Source: Paraburkholderia humisilvae (GTDB lineage: Bacteria > Pseudomonadota > Gammaproteobacteria > Burkholderiales > Burkholderiaceae). Taken from it: 46,632 nucleotides of DNA. Within the stretch, counting starts at the first letter, position 1. Each line of letters opens with the position of its first letter. The notes beneath the pieces are model-generated. The model searched no databases. It was not told the DNA's origin and saw nothing but the letters and a program-made list of their open reading frames with translations. This document shows positions 7,498-16,817 of the stretch, piece by piece. Made by a program: the position numbers and the translations under genes. The DNA is taken from positions 1 to 46,632 of the forward strand of contig NZ_CADIKH010000050.1 of the NCBI RefSeq assembly GCF_902859855.1, written 5' to 3'.

Positions 7498-8952
7498 TCA
7501 GGAGGCGCGCCGGATCACGCTGTCCAGATACTCGCCGAGGAATGCGGGCAGCGCCGGATCGCCGCAATTCGCCACATTAAAGCGCATCCACGTCGTAGGC
7601 GACTGCTGCGGCGAAAAGAGACTGCCCGGCGTCAGCAGGAAGCCCGATTCGTGGCCCGCGGCGGCCAGCGCATCCGCGTCGACACCGGTGTCGGTCCAGA
7701 CGAACATGCCCGCGCCGGGTGTCTGGAAGAGTCGCATGCCGGTCTTCTCGAGCATCCGGCACGCCTTGTCGCGCACGCCGTCCAGACGCGCGCGCAACCG
7801 CTCGACGTGGCGCCGGTAGTGTCCTTCCGTCAGGATTTTATATAGCACGCGCTCGTTGAGCTCCGGCGTCGTCATATTGACAAGCATCTTCTGGTCCGCC
7901 ACCGCCTGCGCGATCTCGGGCGCGCACGCGATAAAGCCGACCCGCAGATTCGCGGCGAGCGTCTTCGAAAAGCTGCCGAGGTAAATCACGCGCTTCAACT
8001 GATCGAGGCTTGCCAGCCGCGTGGCCGGATAGCCGGGCGGACACAGGTCGCCGTAGATATCGTCTTCGACGACGATGAAGTCGTACTCCTCGGCCAGACG
8101 CAGGATGCGAAACGCCTGCGCGGCCGTCAGCGATGTGCCGGTCGGGTTCTGCAGCACCGAGTTGATCACGAGCATCTTCGGCCGCCACGTCTGCACGAGC
8201 GTCTCGAGCGCGTCGAGATCCGGGCCCTCCGGCGTGTACGGCATGCCGACCAGATGCGCGCCTTGTGACGCGATGCGCCCGAACATCTGGAACCATGCCG
8301 GGTCGCCGACGATCACCGCGTCGCCGGCCCGCATATAGAGCCGCGACAGCAGATCAATGCCTTGCGTGATGCCGGACACGAGCACGATGCTGTCCGGCGA
8401 CGCGCCGATCTCGAGTTCTTCCAGCCGCGTCTGCAATTGCTGGCGCAGTGGCAGAAAGCCTTGCGGCGTGCCGAAGCCGAGCATCTGCGCGCCGCTTTGA
8501 CGACCGAGCGTGCGCAGCGCGCCCGAGATCAGTTCGCCGTCCAGCCAGCGCGACGGCAGATAACCCAAACCGGGTCCGCGTTCGGGCTGCGTCGACGTAT
8601 GCAGCATGTTGCGCAACAGCCAGACCACGTCGATCGTGCTCGGCCCCGGCGCGGCCTCGCTGGCCGCCCGGCGTTCGCCGGGTATGGGCGCCGCGAGGCG
8701 TTCGCGCACATAGAAGCCCGAACCGCGCCGCGAGTCCAGATAGCCCTGCGCGACGAGCCGCTCGTAGGCCTCGACGACGGTAAAGCGCGACACGCCCTTG
8801 TCGATCGCGAGTTTGCGGATCGACGGCATGCGCATGCCGGGACGAAACACGCGTTCGTCAACGCGGCGGCGCGCCCATTGGACGAGCTGGTCGACCAGCG
8901 TCAGCGAAGACGCGTCATGCGGGGCGGGAATCTGTTCGAGCGGGACGGACAT
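7498..8952 (-). CDS. MocR-type GntR transcriptional regulator with aminotransferase-like domain
   Basis: This 484-residue protein has an N-terminal winged helix (about residues 20-90, including S-I-R-K-L-A and V-S-R-F-T-V-V-E-A-Y-E-R-L). A fold-type I aminotransferase domain follows, with the internal aldimine lysine in G-S-F-S-K-T-L and the N-P-T-G cofactor motif. MocR proteins such as PdxR, GabR and TauR use PLP to sense an amine or vitamin and control a divergent operon. The ATG at 8952 was preferred over a TTG twelve bases upstream because GGAG lies about eight bases before it. The divergent five-gene run at 9289-13760 is the natural target. Repeated operator-like sites lie in the 336-bp gap. 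Confidence 0.92.
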   Translation of the reverse strand: MSVPLEQIPAPHDASSLTLVDQLVQWARRRVDERVFRPGMRMPSIRKLAIDKGVSRFTVVEAYERLVAQGYLDSRRGSGFYVRERLAAPIPGERRAASEAAPGPSTIDVVWLLRNMLHTSTQPERGPGLGYLPSRWLDGELISGALRTLGRQSGAQMLGFGTPQGFLPLRQQLQTRLEELEIGASPDSIVLVSGITQGIDLLSRLYMRAGDAVIVGDPAWFQMFGRIASQGAHLVGMPYTPEGPDLDALETLVQTWRPKMLVINSVLQNPTGTSLTAAQAFRILRLAEEYDFIVVEDDIYGDLCPPGYPATRLASLDQLKRVIYLGSFSKTLAANLRVGFIACAPEIAQAVADQKMLVNMTTPELNERVLYKILTEGHYRRHVERLRARLDGVRDKACRMLEKTGMRLFQTPGAGMFVWTDTGVDADALAAAGHESGFLLTPGSLFSPQQSPTTWMRFNVANCGDPALPAFLGEYLDSVIRRAS

Positions 8953-9288
8953 AGCTGACTCCAACTGTACCGAAGACTACCTGCGCGATTGTACCGTTAC
9001 TGTGCCGGTGGCAGACGTTACATTCGACTGTCACCGGGCCGGAAAATGGGCGGCGGTCTGGCCCTGGAAGCTGGCCGAGTCCACCCGGCAGCCGTTTGTA
9101 TCAGGGGCTGCCGGGGCTTGCCAACGGTAACTGTACGTGTCGGATCGAAATACCCCAGCTGCGGCGCTGCGTATAGCCCGACCGGCACGTGAACCGTTAT
9201 TCTTGGACATTTCACCGCAAACGCGTGCGCAACCGCGCAACGCGACGCTGTCCACGCGCCCGCTGCCCAACTGTTCTTTCGATCCACC
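8953..9288. promoter_or_regulatory. divergent control region with repeated MocR-like sites
   Basis: This 336-bp gap separates the MocR-type gene from the VOC gene. ACTGTACCG at 8964-8972, ATTGTACCG at 8988-8996 and ACTGTGCCG at 8999-9007 are direct repeats starting 24 and 11 bases apart. A fourth related site, ACTGTACGT, is at 9130-9138. MocR-family regulators typically bind direct repeats of this kind. The first copies lie close to the regulator's own start, so autoregulation is likely. The rest of the gap shows no convincing gene. Confidence 0.55.
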
Positions 9289-9975
9289 ATGACTGTCCAT
9301 TCGCTTCGCCTCGATCATCTCGTCGTCTCGGCCCGCACGCTCGACGAAGGCACGCAGTATGTCGCCGATACGCTCGGCGTCGCGCCGTCCGGCGGCGGTG
9401 TGCATCCGCTGATGCGCACCTGCAACCGGCTGTTGAACCTGTGGGACGGCGTCTATCTCGAGGTGATCGCGCTCGACCCGGACGCGCCCGAGCCTGCCGC
9501 CGGCGCTGCGCGCCCGCGCCTGTTCGCGCTCGACGATCCGTCGGTCGCGGCGCGGCTCGCGAACGGGCCGTACCTGTCGCACTGGGTCGCGCGTGTCGAG
9601 CGGCCGAGACACCTCGCGCGCTGGCAAGCGCAGTACCCACAACGAATTGCGCCGGTCGTGCCGATGACACGCGGCGATTTCACCTGGGGCCTGACGGTGC
9701 CGGACGATGGCGCGTTCCCGAGCTGGCAGAACGCCGGCGACGGCATCGTGCCGAGCCTGATCCAGTGGGATACCACGCTGCATCCGTCGGCGCGCCTGCC
9801 CGAATCGGGCGTCGCGCTGAAGACGCTCAGCGCGATGCATCCGCGGGCCGACGTGATCGCCGCGCAGCTCGACTGGCTCGGCGCCGCGCATCTGATCACG
9901 CTGATGGACACAGACGGAGCCCCCGCGCTGATCGCCGAATTTGAAACACCCGGCGGTGCGCGCACACTCAAATAA
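9289..9975 (+). CDS. VOC-family (glyoxalase-like) protein
   Basis: This 228-residue protein begins L-R-L-D-H-L-V-V-S-A, the first strand of a vicinal-oxygen-chelate (glyoxalase/bleomycin resistance) module whose His is a usual metal ligand. It continues with Y-V-A-D-T-L-G-V and G-V-Y-L-E-V-I-A, where the Glu is a second candidate ligand. Length and pattern fit the Glyoxalase_3-like branch. These proteins bind a divalent metal and act as lyases, isomerases or dioxygenases on small molecules; the substrate is not readable. It is the first gene of the five-gene run opposite the MocR-type regulator. Confidence 0.8.
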   Translation: MTVHSLRLDHLVVSARTLDEGTQYVADTLGVAPSGGGVHPLMRTCNRLLNLWDGVYLEVIALDPDAPEPAAGAARPRLFALDDPSVAARLANGPYLSHWVARVERPRHLARWQAQYPQRIAPVVPMTRGDFTWGLTVPDDGAFPSWQNAGDGIVPSLIQWDTTLHPSARLPESGVALKTLSAMHPRADVIAAQLDWLGAAHLITLMDTDGAPALIAEFETPGGARTLK

Positions 9976-10036
9976 GCCGTTCCGGCGCGGATTGCGCGCC
10001 CTTGCAACAGATAACCGACTCGGAGACACCCACGCC

Positions 10037-10945
10037 ATGAATTCGCGCGAAACACAAGGCATGCTGCTCGGCCTCGTCGGCGTGATGGTTTTCAGCCTCA
10101 CGCTGCCGATGACGCGCATCGTCGTCGCCGAATGGCATCCGCTGCTAAACGGTCTCGGCCGCGCGCTCCTCGCGTCCGTGCCGGCGGGCGTGTTGCTCCT
10201 ATGGCGCCGCGAACGCCTGCCGAACTGGGCGCAACTGAAAAGCCTGTTCATTGTGTCGCTCGGCGTGATCATCGCGTTTCCGGTGTTTTCCGCGTGGTCG
10301 ATGAAATACGTGCCGGCCTCGCACGGCGCGGTCGTCAATGGGCTGCAGCCGCTGTGCGTGGCGATTTACGCGGCGTGGCTGTCGCACGAGCGGCCGTCGA
10401 AACTGTTCTGGGTCAGCGCGCTGGCGGGCAGCGCGATCGTCGTCGCGTTTGCGCTGCATGCGGGCGGTGGTGCGCCGCAGGCGGGCGATCTGCTGATGCT
10501 GATCGCGGTCGGCATCGGCGCGCTCGGTTACGCGGAAGGCGCACGCCTGGCGAAACAGATCGGCGGCTGGCAGGTGATCTGCTGGGCGCTCGTGGTATCC
10601 GCACCGTTTCTCGCCCCGCCGGTCGCCTGGCTCGCGTGGCAGCAACACGTGCTGCATCCGGGGCCGGTCGCGCTGAGAACCTGGCTCGCATTCGGCTACG
10701 TCACGTTTTTTTCGCAATTTCTCGGCTTCTTCGCGTGGTATGCGGGCCTCGCGATGGGAGGCATCGCGCGGGTCGGCCAGGTGCAATTGCTGCAGATCTT
10801 CTTCACGATCGCTTTTTCGGCACTGTTCTTCGGCGAAAGCGTCGCGCCGTCGACGTGGTTATTCGCCGCCGCGGTCATCGCGACCGTGATGCTCGGTCGC
10901 CGCGCGGTCGTGCATCCGGCGCCGCACGCGGCGCGCGCGGGCTGA
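10037..10945 (+). CDS. EamA/DMT-family inner-membrane transporter
   Basis: This 302-residue protein is almost entirely hydrophobic, with about ten transmembrane helices arranged as two EamA halves. It starts G-M-L-L-G-L-V-G-V-M-V-F and has the typical P-x-x-x-G-x-x-R-A-L-L-A in helix 2 and S-M-K-Y-V-P-A-S-H-G-A-V in helix 4. Members export amino acids, amines or metabolites by proton exchange. The ATG at 10037 follows GGAG at 10022-10025, whereas an earlier in-frame start would overlap the VOC gene without a ribosome site. Position in the run suggests export or uptake of the compound handled by the aminotransferase. Confidence 0.88.
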   Translation: MNSRETQGMLLGLVGVMVFSLTLPMTRIVVAEWHPLLNGLGRALLASVPAGVLLLWRRERLPNWAQLKSLFIVSLGVIIAFPVFSAWSMKYVPASHGAVVNGLQPLCVAIYAAWLSHERPSKLFWVSALAGSAIVVAFALHAGGGAPQAGDLLMLIAVGIGALGYAEGARLAKQIGGWQVICWALVVSAPFLAPPVAWLAWQQHVLHPGPVALRTWLAFGYVTFFSQFLGFFAWYAGLAMGGIARVGQVQLLQIFFTIAFSALFFGESVAPSTWLFAAAVIATVMLGRRAVVHPAPHAARAG

Positions 10946-11019
10946 GGGGCCGTTCGAAGCGGCGCGGTTTCAGATCATTCACCGATCACATCAACACATG
11001 CAGATGAGGAGACCCAAAC

Positions 11020-12225
11020 ATGGACCAAAGCGACCTGAGCACCGTGAGCGCCCGCTCGTGGCAACTGTCCGAACGCGCACGCAAACTCACCAGCTCCGCC
11101 ATCCGTGAAATCCTTAAGGTTACCGAACGGCCTGAAGTCATTTCATTTGCAGGCGGCTTGCCGGCGCCCGTGACGTTCCCCGCGGAACAGATGCGCGCGG
11201 CGTCCGACCGGATCTTGCGCGATGCGCCAGCCGCCGCGCTTCAATACAGTGCAACCGAAGGCTATATGCCGCTGCGCGAGTGGATCGCGGCGCGCTATTC
11301 GCAAGGCAACGTGCAGATCCGCCCGAGCCAGGTGCTGATCACGACCGGCTCGCAGCAGGCGCTCGATCTGCTCGGCAAGGTGCTGGTGTGCCCGCAAAGC
11401 CCGGTGCTCGTCGAAACGCCGACGTATCTCGGTGCGCTGCAATCGTTCTCGCTGTACGAGCCGCGCTACGTGCAGGTGCCCACCGATGACGCCGGCCTGA
11501 TCCCCGCCGCGCTGACGCCTGACCTGACCGCCGGCGCACGGCTGCTGTATGCGCAGCCGAACTTCCAGAACCCGACCGGCCGGCGCCTGCCCGTCGAGCG
11601 CCGGCGCGCGCTGGCCGCATTCGCGCAGAACGCGGCGTTCCCGATCGTCGAAGACGACCCGTACGGCGCGCTCGACTACCGCGGCGAACCGCTGCCGACG
11701 CTGCTGTCGATGGCGCCCGATCACATCGTTCACCTCGGCTCGTTCTCGAAGGTGCTCGCACCGGGCTTGCGCGTCGGCTACATCATCGCGCCCGAAGAGC
11801 TGCACTTCAAACTCGTGCAGGCCAAGCAGGCCACCGATCTGCACACGCCGAGCTTCACGCAGCGCATCGTGCATGAAGTCGTGAAGGACGGTTTCCTCGA
11901 TACGCACGTGCCGACCATTCGCGCGCTATACCGCGATCAATGCGCGGCGATGCTCGCGGCGCTCGAGCGCTACATGCCTGAAGGCGTCACGTGGACCCGG
12001 CCCGAGGGCGGCATGTTCGTATGGGTAGAACTGCCTGCGGCGATCGATACCATGAAGCTGCTCGAAGAAGCGGTCGCGCAGAACGTCGCATTCGTGCCGG
12101 GCGCACCGTTCTTTGCGAACGAAGCGCAACGCAATACGCTGCGGCTGTCGTTCGTCACCGTGCCGCCCGAAAAAATCGATGCCGGCATCGCGTGTCTCGC
12201 GGCGCTGGTACGCGCGCGCATCTGA
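11020..12225 (+). CDS. PLP-dependent aminotransferase (LysN/AroH-like class)
   Basis: This 401-residue enzyme is a fold-type I aminotransferase without a DNA-binding domain. It has F-A-G-G-L-P near residues 43-48, the cofactor motif N-P-T-G at 184-187, the aspartate in E-D-D-P-Y-G at 211-216, and the Schiff-base lysine K244 in G-S-F-S-K. Overall it resembles 2-aminoadipate and broad-specificity aminotransferases. It would transfer an amino group between an amino acid and 2-oxoglutarate. A GAGGAG-like ribosome site precedes the ATG. Its similarity to the C-terminal half of the nearby MocR-type regulator fits the common origin of MocR effector domains. Confidence 0.9.
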   Translation: MDQSDLSTVSARSWQLSERARKLTSSAIREILKVTERPEVISFAGGLPAPVTFPAEQMRAASDRILRDAPAAALQYSATEGYMPLREWIAARYSQGNVQIRPSQVLITTGSQQALDLLGKVLVCPQSPVLVETPTYLGALQSFSLYEPRYVQVPTDDAGLIPAALTPDLTAGARLLYAQPNFQNPTGRRLPVERRRALAAFAQNAAFPIVEDDPYGALDYRGEPLPTLLSMAPDHIVHLGSFSKVLAPGLRVGYIIAPEELHFKLVQAKQATDLHTPSFTQRIVHEVVKDGFLDTHVPTIRALYRDQCAAMLAALERYMPEGVTWTRPEGGMFVWVELPAAIDTMKLLEEAVAQNVAFVPGAPFFANEAQRNTLRLSFVTVPPEKIDAGIACLAALVRARI

Positions 12226-12301
12226 AAACGCGCATTCAACCGCATCCGCGCCGCCCGGCGGCGCTACCATTGCGCTTTTACACCTGTCGAAAGGACTCGT
12301 C

Positions 12302-12766
12302 ATGGCTCAAGCAAACGTATACGACAAACTGAAGGAACTCGGCGTCGCCTTGCCGTCCGCCGGCGCACCCGCCGCCGCTTATGTGATGAGCGCGCAAAGC
12401 GGCAACACCGTCTATCTGTCGGGCCACATCGCGAAGAAAGACGGCAAGCCTTGGGTCGGCAAACTCGGCGATAGCCTCACCACCGAAGAGGGCAAAGCCG
12501 CCGCACGTTCGATTGCGATCGATCTGCTCGCGACGCTTCACGCGCATGTCGGCGATCTGAACCGCGTGACGCGCATCGTCAAGGTAATGAGCCTCGTGAA
12601 TTCGACGCTCGCGTTCACCGAGCAGCATCTCGTGACCAACGGCGCGTCCGAATTCTTCGTCGAAGTGTTTGGCGAGCGCGGCAAGCATGCGCGCTCCGCG
12701 TTCGGCGTTGCGCAAATCCCGCTTGGCGCGTGTGTCGAGATCGAGCTGATCGCGGAAGTCGCTTAA
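12302..12766 (+). CDS. RidA-family (YjgF/YER057c) deaminase
   Basis: This 154-residue protein matches RidA family members that hydrolyse reactive enamine/imine intermediates released by PLP enzymes. It carries Y-L-S-G-H-I near residue 38 and the C-terminal signature A-R-S-A-F-G-V-A-Q-I-P-L-G-A-C-V-E-I-E, including the substrate-binding arginine. It is slightly longer than the roughly 128-residue archetype, like the YjgF-like group found in proteobacteria. GAAAGGA about six bases upstream supports ATG 12302. Its place directly after a PLP aminotransferase fits a role in clearing that enzyme's by-products. Confidence 0.9.
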   Translation: MAQANVYDKLKELGVALPSAGAPAAAYVMSAQSGNTVYLSGHIAKKDGKPWVGKLGDSLTTEEGKAAARSIAIDLLATLHAHVGDLNRVTRIVKVMSLVNSTLAFTEQHLVTNGASEFFVEVFGERGKHARSAFGVAQIPLGACVEIELIAEVA

Positions 12767-12848
12767 CGCCTCATCGAGTGTGGCGCGCAGCGGCCAACCG
12801 TTGGCCGCTCGCAAGTGCACACGCCTTTACCCACAACGAGAAAGCCCG

Positions 12849-13760
12849 ATGACCTCGCGCACTGTCCGCTTCAAACAAGTCGACGTTTTCACGTCGGTGC
12901 CTTTCAAAGGCAATCCACTTGCTGTCGTGTTCGATGCGGACAGTCTCGATAGCGAACAGATGCAGGTGATCGCACGCTGGACAAATCTGTCGGAGACCAC
13001 ATTCCTTTGCAAACCGACCGATCCCGCCGCTGACTATCGCGTGCGCATCTTCACGCCGGGGCGCGAGTTGCCGTTCGCAGGCCACCCGACACTCGGCACC
13101 GCGCATGCATGGCTCGAAAGCGGCTATCGGCCGCGGCAAGCGGGGCGACTGATCCAGCAATGCGGCGTCGGTCTCGTCGAACTGATGGCGTCCGGCGCAA
13201 CGGCTGCGGCCGACGCGCCGCAGCCCGCTGTCTGGGCATTCGCCGCGCCGCCCGCGCGCATCACGCCGTTGCCCGACACGCACTTCGCGGCACTCGCGAC
13301 CGCGTTGCGCACCGCTGCAATCGACTTCAGCGCGCCGCCATGTGGTGTCGACAATGGCGCGCCGTGGCTCGTCGTGCGGCTCGCATCGGCACATGCCTGC
13401 CTGGCGCTCGAACCCGATGCCCATGCGCTCGCGGCGCTCGCGCATGTCGTCGACGCGCATGGTCTCGCTGTGTATGGTCCGCATGCGGCTGACGGCCCAG
13501 CCACGTTCGAACTGCGCTGTCTGATGACAGGCAGCGCCTTCGGCGTCGGTGAAGACCCGGTGACCGGCAGCGCGAACGCCGCGCTCGCTTGCCTGCTGAA
13601 CGTCCAGCAGCGCCGTCCGGGCGAGCGCTACACGGTTCGTCAAGGCACCGCGCTGGGCCGCGCCGGCGACGTCGCGATTCACTATGACGACGCAGCGGAC
13701 AAGATCTGGATTGGCGGCGCGTCGGTCACCGTCGTCGACGGCACGTTCCGGCTCGGCTGA
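12849..13760 (+). CDS. PhzF-family isomerase
   Basis: This 303-residue protein has the two-lobed PhzF/diaminopimelate-epimerase-like fold. It shows F-K-G-N-P-L-A-V-V at residues 19-27, the catalytic glutamate E49 in N-L-S-E-T-T-F, E-L-P-F-A-G-H-P-T-L-G-T-A near residue 75, and G-E-D-P-V-T-G-S-A-N in the second lobe. PhzF isomerises trans-2,3-dihydro-3-hydroxyanthranilate in phenazine synthesis, but most relatives act on other, often unknown, substrates, and no phenazine genes are seen here. It is the last gene of the run that starts at 9289. The ATG at 12849 was chosen because the N-terminus then starts at the conserved first strand. Confidence 0.88.
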   Translation: MTSRTVRFKQVDVFTSVPFKGNPLAVVFDADSLDSEQMQVIARWTNLSETTFLCKPTDPAADYRVRIFTPGRELPFAGHPTLGTAHAWLESGYRPRQAGRLIQQCGVGLVELMASGATAAADAPQPAVWAFAAPPARITPLPDTHFAALATALRTAAIDFSAPPCGVDNGAPWLVVRLASAHACLALEPDAHALAALAHVVDAHGLAVYGPHAADGPATFELRCLMTGSAFGVGEDPVTGSANAALACLLNVQQRRPGERYTVRQGTALGRAGDVAIHYDDAADKIWIGGASVTVVDGTFRLG

Positions 13761-14334
13761 AGCGGGCGGACCCGCGAAACTCGTTGCCGTCATCAAAAGA
13801 GCCATGCGTGCAACGTGCAGCGACGGGCCCGGTCATCCACCAAGATTGAAATAAATTGATGTACCGCTGCTACAGCGAATTCGCGTAGCACGCGACTATG
13901 CGAAACACGTCGGTTCCTTTCGTTTCATGCAACAAGCATCGGCGAGTTCGCATCGGAAAGCGAACTTATGGAAGCGACAGCTCCTATTCATGCAAGTGCC
14001 CGCGAAAAAACCGCTCAACGGTTACGCGAGCACCTCGCCTTGCCTCGTTGAAACGCCCACCGGGCAAGGCTCTCCGGACCCCTCGTCCAGCCTGTCGGAA
14101 CGCGTCGCACGCGCCTTCGGAAGCCCGCGTATACCCGATGCCACAACGCTTTCTTAATCCCTGGGCATTCAGTAATATCGAAATGTAACCGATGACCATC
14201 GGATGGTTCGCACGACGCCCCGCCGCTTTCCGCAGTAATTGCGATACTTCGCTTACCATGCACGGGTTACCTACAGCGCAGTCGTCGATCGAAACACAAT
14301 CACTGCCGTCAGACACAGGGTCACGGTCCATTCG
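13761..14334. other. 574-bp gap before the GGDEF-EAL gene
   Basis: No convincing gene is seen on either strand. The left half (about 13840-13990) is less GC-rich than the flanks, and the reading frames present lack normal codon bias or recognisable motifs. It probably holds the promoter of the GGDEF-EAL gene. No clear terminator was found after the PhzF-like gene. Confidence 0.5.
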
Positions 14335-16704
14335 ATGAATCAGCTCCCTCATTCCAGCGCACGAGAAGCCAGGCACCGGCTCGATCCGGCCGCCTCGCGC
14401 CGTCGCGCGCTGCTCGCGATACCGGCGCTCGGCGTGCTGGTGCTCGTGCTGCTGTGGACTGTTATCTTCGCGCGGCTGTCGGTTGAAAAGGACTCCACAT
14501 ACCGGGAAGCGATGGCGTCGGCCGGCATTCTGTCCGCCGCGCTCGAACAGCATACGGTGAAGGCGATTCACCAGGTCGACCAGATCACGCGCTTCGTCAA
14601 ATATGAGTTCGAAAAATCGCCTGGCCACTTCGATCTGGCGAGCACGGTCGAGAAAGGCGTCGTGCAAAGCGAGACGCTCGTGCAGGTCTCGCTGATCGAT
14701 GAGCATGGCAAGCTCGTCGCAAGCACCGCCGAACCGAATCCGAAACCGATCGATCTGTCGGACCGCGAGCACTTCAAGGTGCATGAGCACGAGAACGACG
14801 ACCAGCTGTATATCAGCAAGCCGGTGCTCGGCCGCGTGTCCGGCCACTGGACGTTGCAGATGACGCGCCGTCTCAATCACCCGGACGGTGCATTCGCGGG
14901 CGTCGTGGTGGTCTCCGAAGACCCGAGCTACTTCACGAGCGACTTCTATAACAACGCGGCAATCGGCCGCGACGGCGTGATCGCGGTCATCTCGGACAAC
15001 GGCACCGTGCTCGCGCGCCGCACCGGCAGCGACGAGCGCGCATCCGGCGTGTTTACCGCGAGCGGCACGTATCCGACGTCCGAGCACGTGTCGGGCACGT
15101 ACGTCGACCCGATCGACAAGGTCACGCGCATCGTGTCGTACCGGCATATCGATGGTTATCCGCTGGGCGTGCTGGTCGGTCTGTCGCAGGCCGAAGAATT
15201 CGCCGACTACAACCATACGCGCAACGTGTATCTGCTGATGGCGAGCTTTATCTCGCTCGCGATGCTCGGCTTCTTCGCCGTCGCAACCGGGCTGATCGGC
15301 AAGCTGCTCGGCCGCGAGCGCGAGATGACGCATCTGGTCGAATACGATCTGCTGACCGGCCTGCGTAACCGGTATTCGACGCTGCAAATTCTCCATCATG
15401 AAGTTGCGCAGACCTCGAATGTCGGGCGGCTCGCCATCCTGTTCATCGATCTCGACAACTTCAAAACGGTCAACGACACGCTCGGCCACAACGCCGGCGA
15501 CATCGTGCTGCAAATGACCGCGGCCCGCCTTGCCGACGCGGTCGCCGACATGGGCACGCTGTCGCGCATCGGCGGCGACGAGTTCGTCGTGATCGTCAAA
15601 GGCGATGACGTCGAAGAACGCGCGGTCGCGGCCGCTGAAGCGGCCTCCGAAGTGTTCGCGAAACCGTTCGAAGTGCGCGGCAGCACCTTTGTCCTGCATG
15701 CCAGCATCGGCATTGCGCTCTACTCGATCGCGAACGAAAGCGAGATCGATCTGCTGAAAAAGGCCGACCTCGCGATGTACAGCGCAAAGGACGCGGGCAA
15801 GAACTGCTACCAGTTCTATTCGCCGCAGTTGTCGCATCGCGCAGACCATTTGATGAAGTGGGAACAGCAACTGCGCATAGCGCTCGCCGACGGCCAGTTG
15901 TTCCTCGCCTATCAGCCGAAAATCGACCTGACGCGCCGCTGTATCACCGGCTTCGAGGCGCTGGTACGCTGGAACCATCCGCAGCACGGGCTGATTCCGG
16001 CAAACGAATTTATTCCGGTTGCCGAATCGACAGGCCTCATCGTGCCGATCGGCGACTTCGTGATCCAGACCGCATGCCAGCAACTCGCGATATGGCAGCA
16101 GCAAGGGTATGAATCGCTGTCGCTCGCGGTCAATATCTCCGCGGTGCAATTCTGGCGCGGCGATCTGTTCGATACGATCGCACGCGCGATCGAAGACAGC
16201 GGCATCTCGGCGCGCCGCCTCGAACTCGAGATCACCGAGACCGCGATGATGGAATTCCCGGATCTCGTGTCGGAGAAAATCTTCGCGTTAAAGCGTCTGG
16301 GCGTGCGTATCGCGCTCGACGATTTCGGCACCGGCTATTCGTCGCTGTCCTATCTGAACCGTTTCTCGGTTGACACGCTGAAGGTGGATCGCTCGTTCGT
16401 CCAGGCCGTTCCTGGCGACCGCAGCGTCTGCGTGATGGTGACCGCGATCGTCAATCTCGCGCGCTCGCTCGGGTTGACGGTGGTGGTGGAAGGCACCGAA
16501 ACGGAAGAACAGATCGCGTGGCTGTCCGCGCTCGGACATATCGAAGCGCAAGGGTTCCTGTTCTCGCGGCCGGTGCCGGCTGATGGAATTCCGGCGCTGC
16601 TCGAACGTTTTGGCGTATGCGGCATGCGCACGCGGCAGCCGATACGCGAGCGCAGCGACGACAGCACCAGCGACGCGTCGAGCACCAGCGGCCAGTCCGC
16701 CTGA
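14335..16704 (+). CDS. membrane GGDEF-EAL cyclic-di-GMP enzyme
   Basis: This 789-residue protein has a transmembrane helix at about 25-47, a periplasmic CACHE-like sensor (about 50-295) and a second helix near 299-322. A GGDEF domain follows with the intact signature at 413-417, then an EAL domain with E-A-L at 541-543 and D-D-F-G-T-G-Y-S-S starting near 661. Both catalytic signatures look intact, so it could make and/or degrade cyclic-di-GMP. The RxxD inhibitory site is missing: an aspartate but no arginine occupies the expected place before GGDEF. The ATG at 14335 was chosen because it directly precedes the basic stretch and first helix. It stands alone, and its sensed signal is unknown. 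Confidence 0.93.
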   Translation: MNQLPHSSAREARHRLDPAASRRRALLAIPALGVLVLVLLWTVIFARLSVEKDSTYREAMASAGILSAALEQHTVKAIHQVDQITRFVKYEFEKSPGHFDLASTVEKGVVQSETLVQVSLIDEHGKLVASTAEPNPKPIDLSDREHFKVHEHENDDQLYISKPVLGRVSGHWTLQMTRRLNHPDGAFAGVVVVSEDPSYFTSDFYNNAAIGRDGVIAVISDNGTVLARRTGSDERASGVFTASGTYPTSEHVSGTYVDPIDKVTRIVSYRHIDGYPLGVLVGLSQAEEFADYNHTRNVYLLMASFISLAMLGFFAVATGLIGKLLGREREMTHLVEYDLLTGLRNRYSTLQILHHEVAQTSNVGRLAILFIDLDNFKTVNDTLGHNAGDIVLQMTAARLADAVADMGTLSRIGGDEFVVIVKGDDVEERAVAAAEAASEVFAKPFEVRGSTFVLHASIGIALYSIANESEIDLLKKADLAMYSAKDAGKNCYQFYSPQLSHRADHLMKWEQQLRIALADGQLFLAYQPKIDLTRRCITGFEALVRWNHPQHGLIPANEFIPVAESTGLIVPIGDFVIQTACQQLAIWQQQGYESLSLAVNISAVQFWRGDLFDTIARAIEDSGISARRLELEITETAMMEFPDLVSEKIFALKRLGVRIALDDFGTGYSSLSYLNRFSVDTLKVDRSFVQAVPGDRSVCVMVTAIVNLARSLGLTVVVEGTETEEQIAWLSALGHIEAQGFLFSRPVPADGIPALLERFGVCGMRTRQPIRERSDDSTSDASSTSGQSA

Positions 16705-16817
16705 TACCCGGCATACCGAACGGATCGCGGCAAGCCGCGCCGGACTCGGGCACGTTCCAACCGCGCCCCGTGGCTATTGTCTGCCGCTATTGCGCGCCGC
16801 CGTGCCTCACCGCTTGA

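Noticed and set aside
9031..10338. 435-codon minus-strand frame across the VOC and EamA genes
   Set aside because: The plus-strand products have clear family motifs, and the minus frame is Arg- and Pro-rich low complexity.
13898..14188. Small plus-strand frame in the gap before the GGDEF-EAL gene
   Set aside because: Codon use is unlike neighbours, there is no ribosome site and no recognisable motif.
13984..16149. 721-codon open frame on the minus strand opposite the GGDEF-EAL gene
   Set aside because: It is antisense to a protein with clear GGDEF and EAL motifs, has no recognisable domain, and long antisense frames are normal in this GC range.
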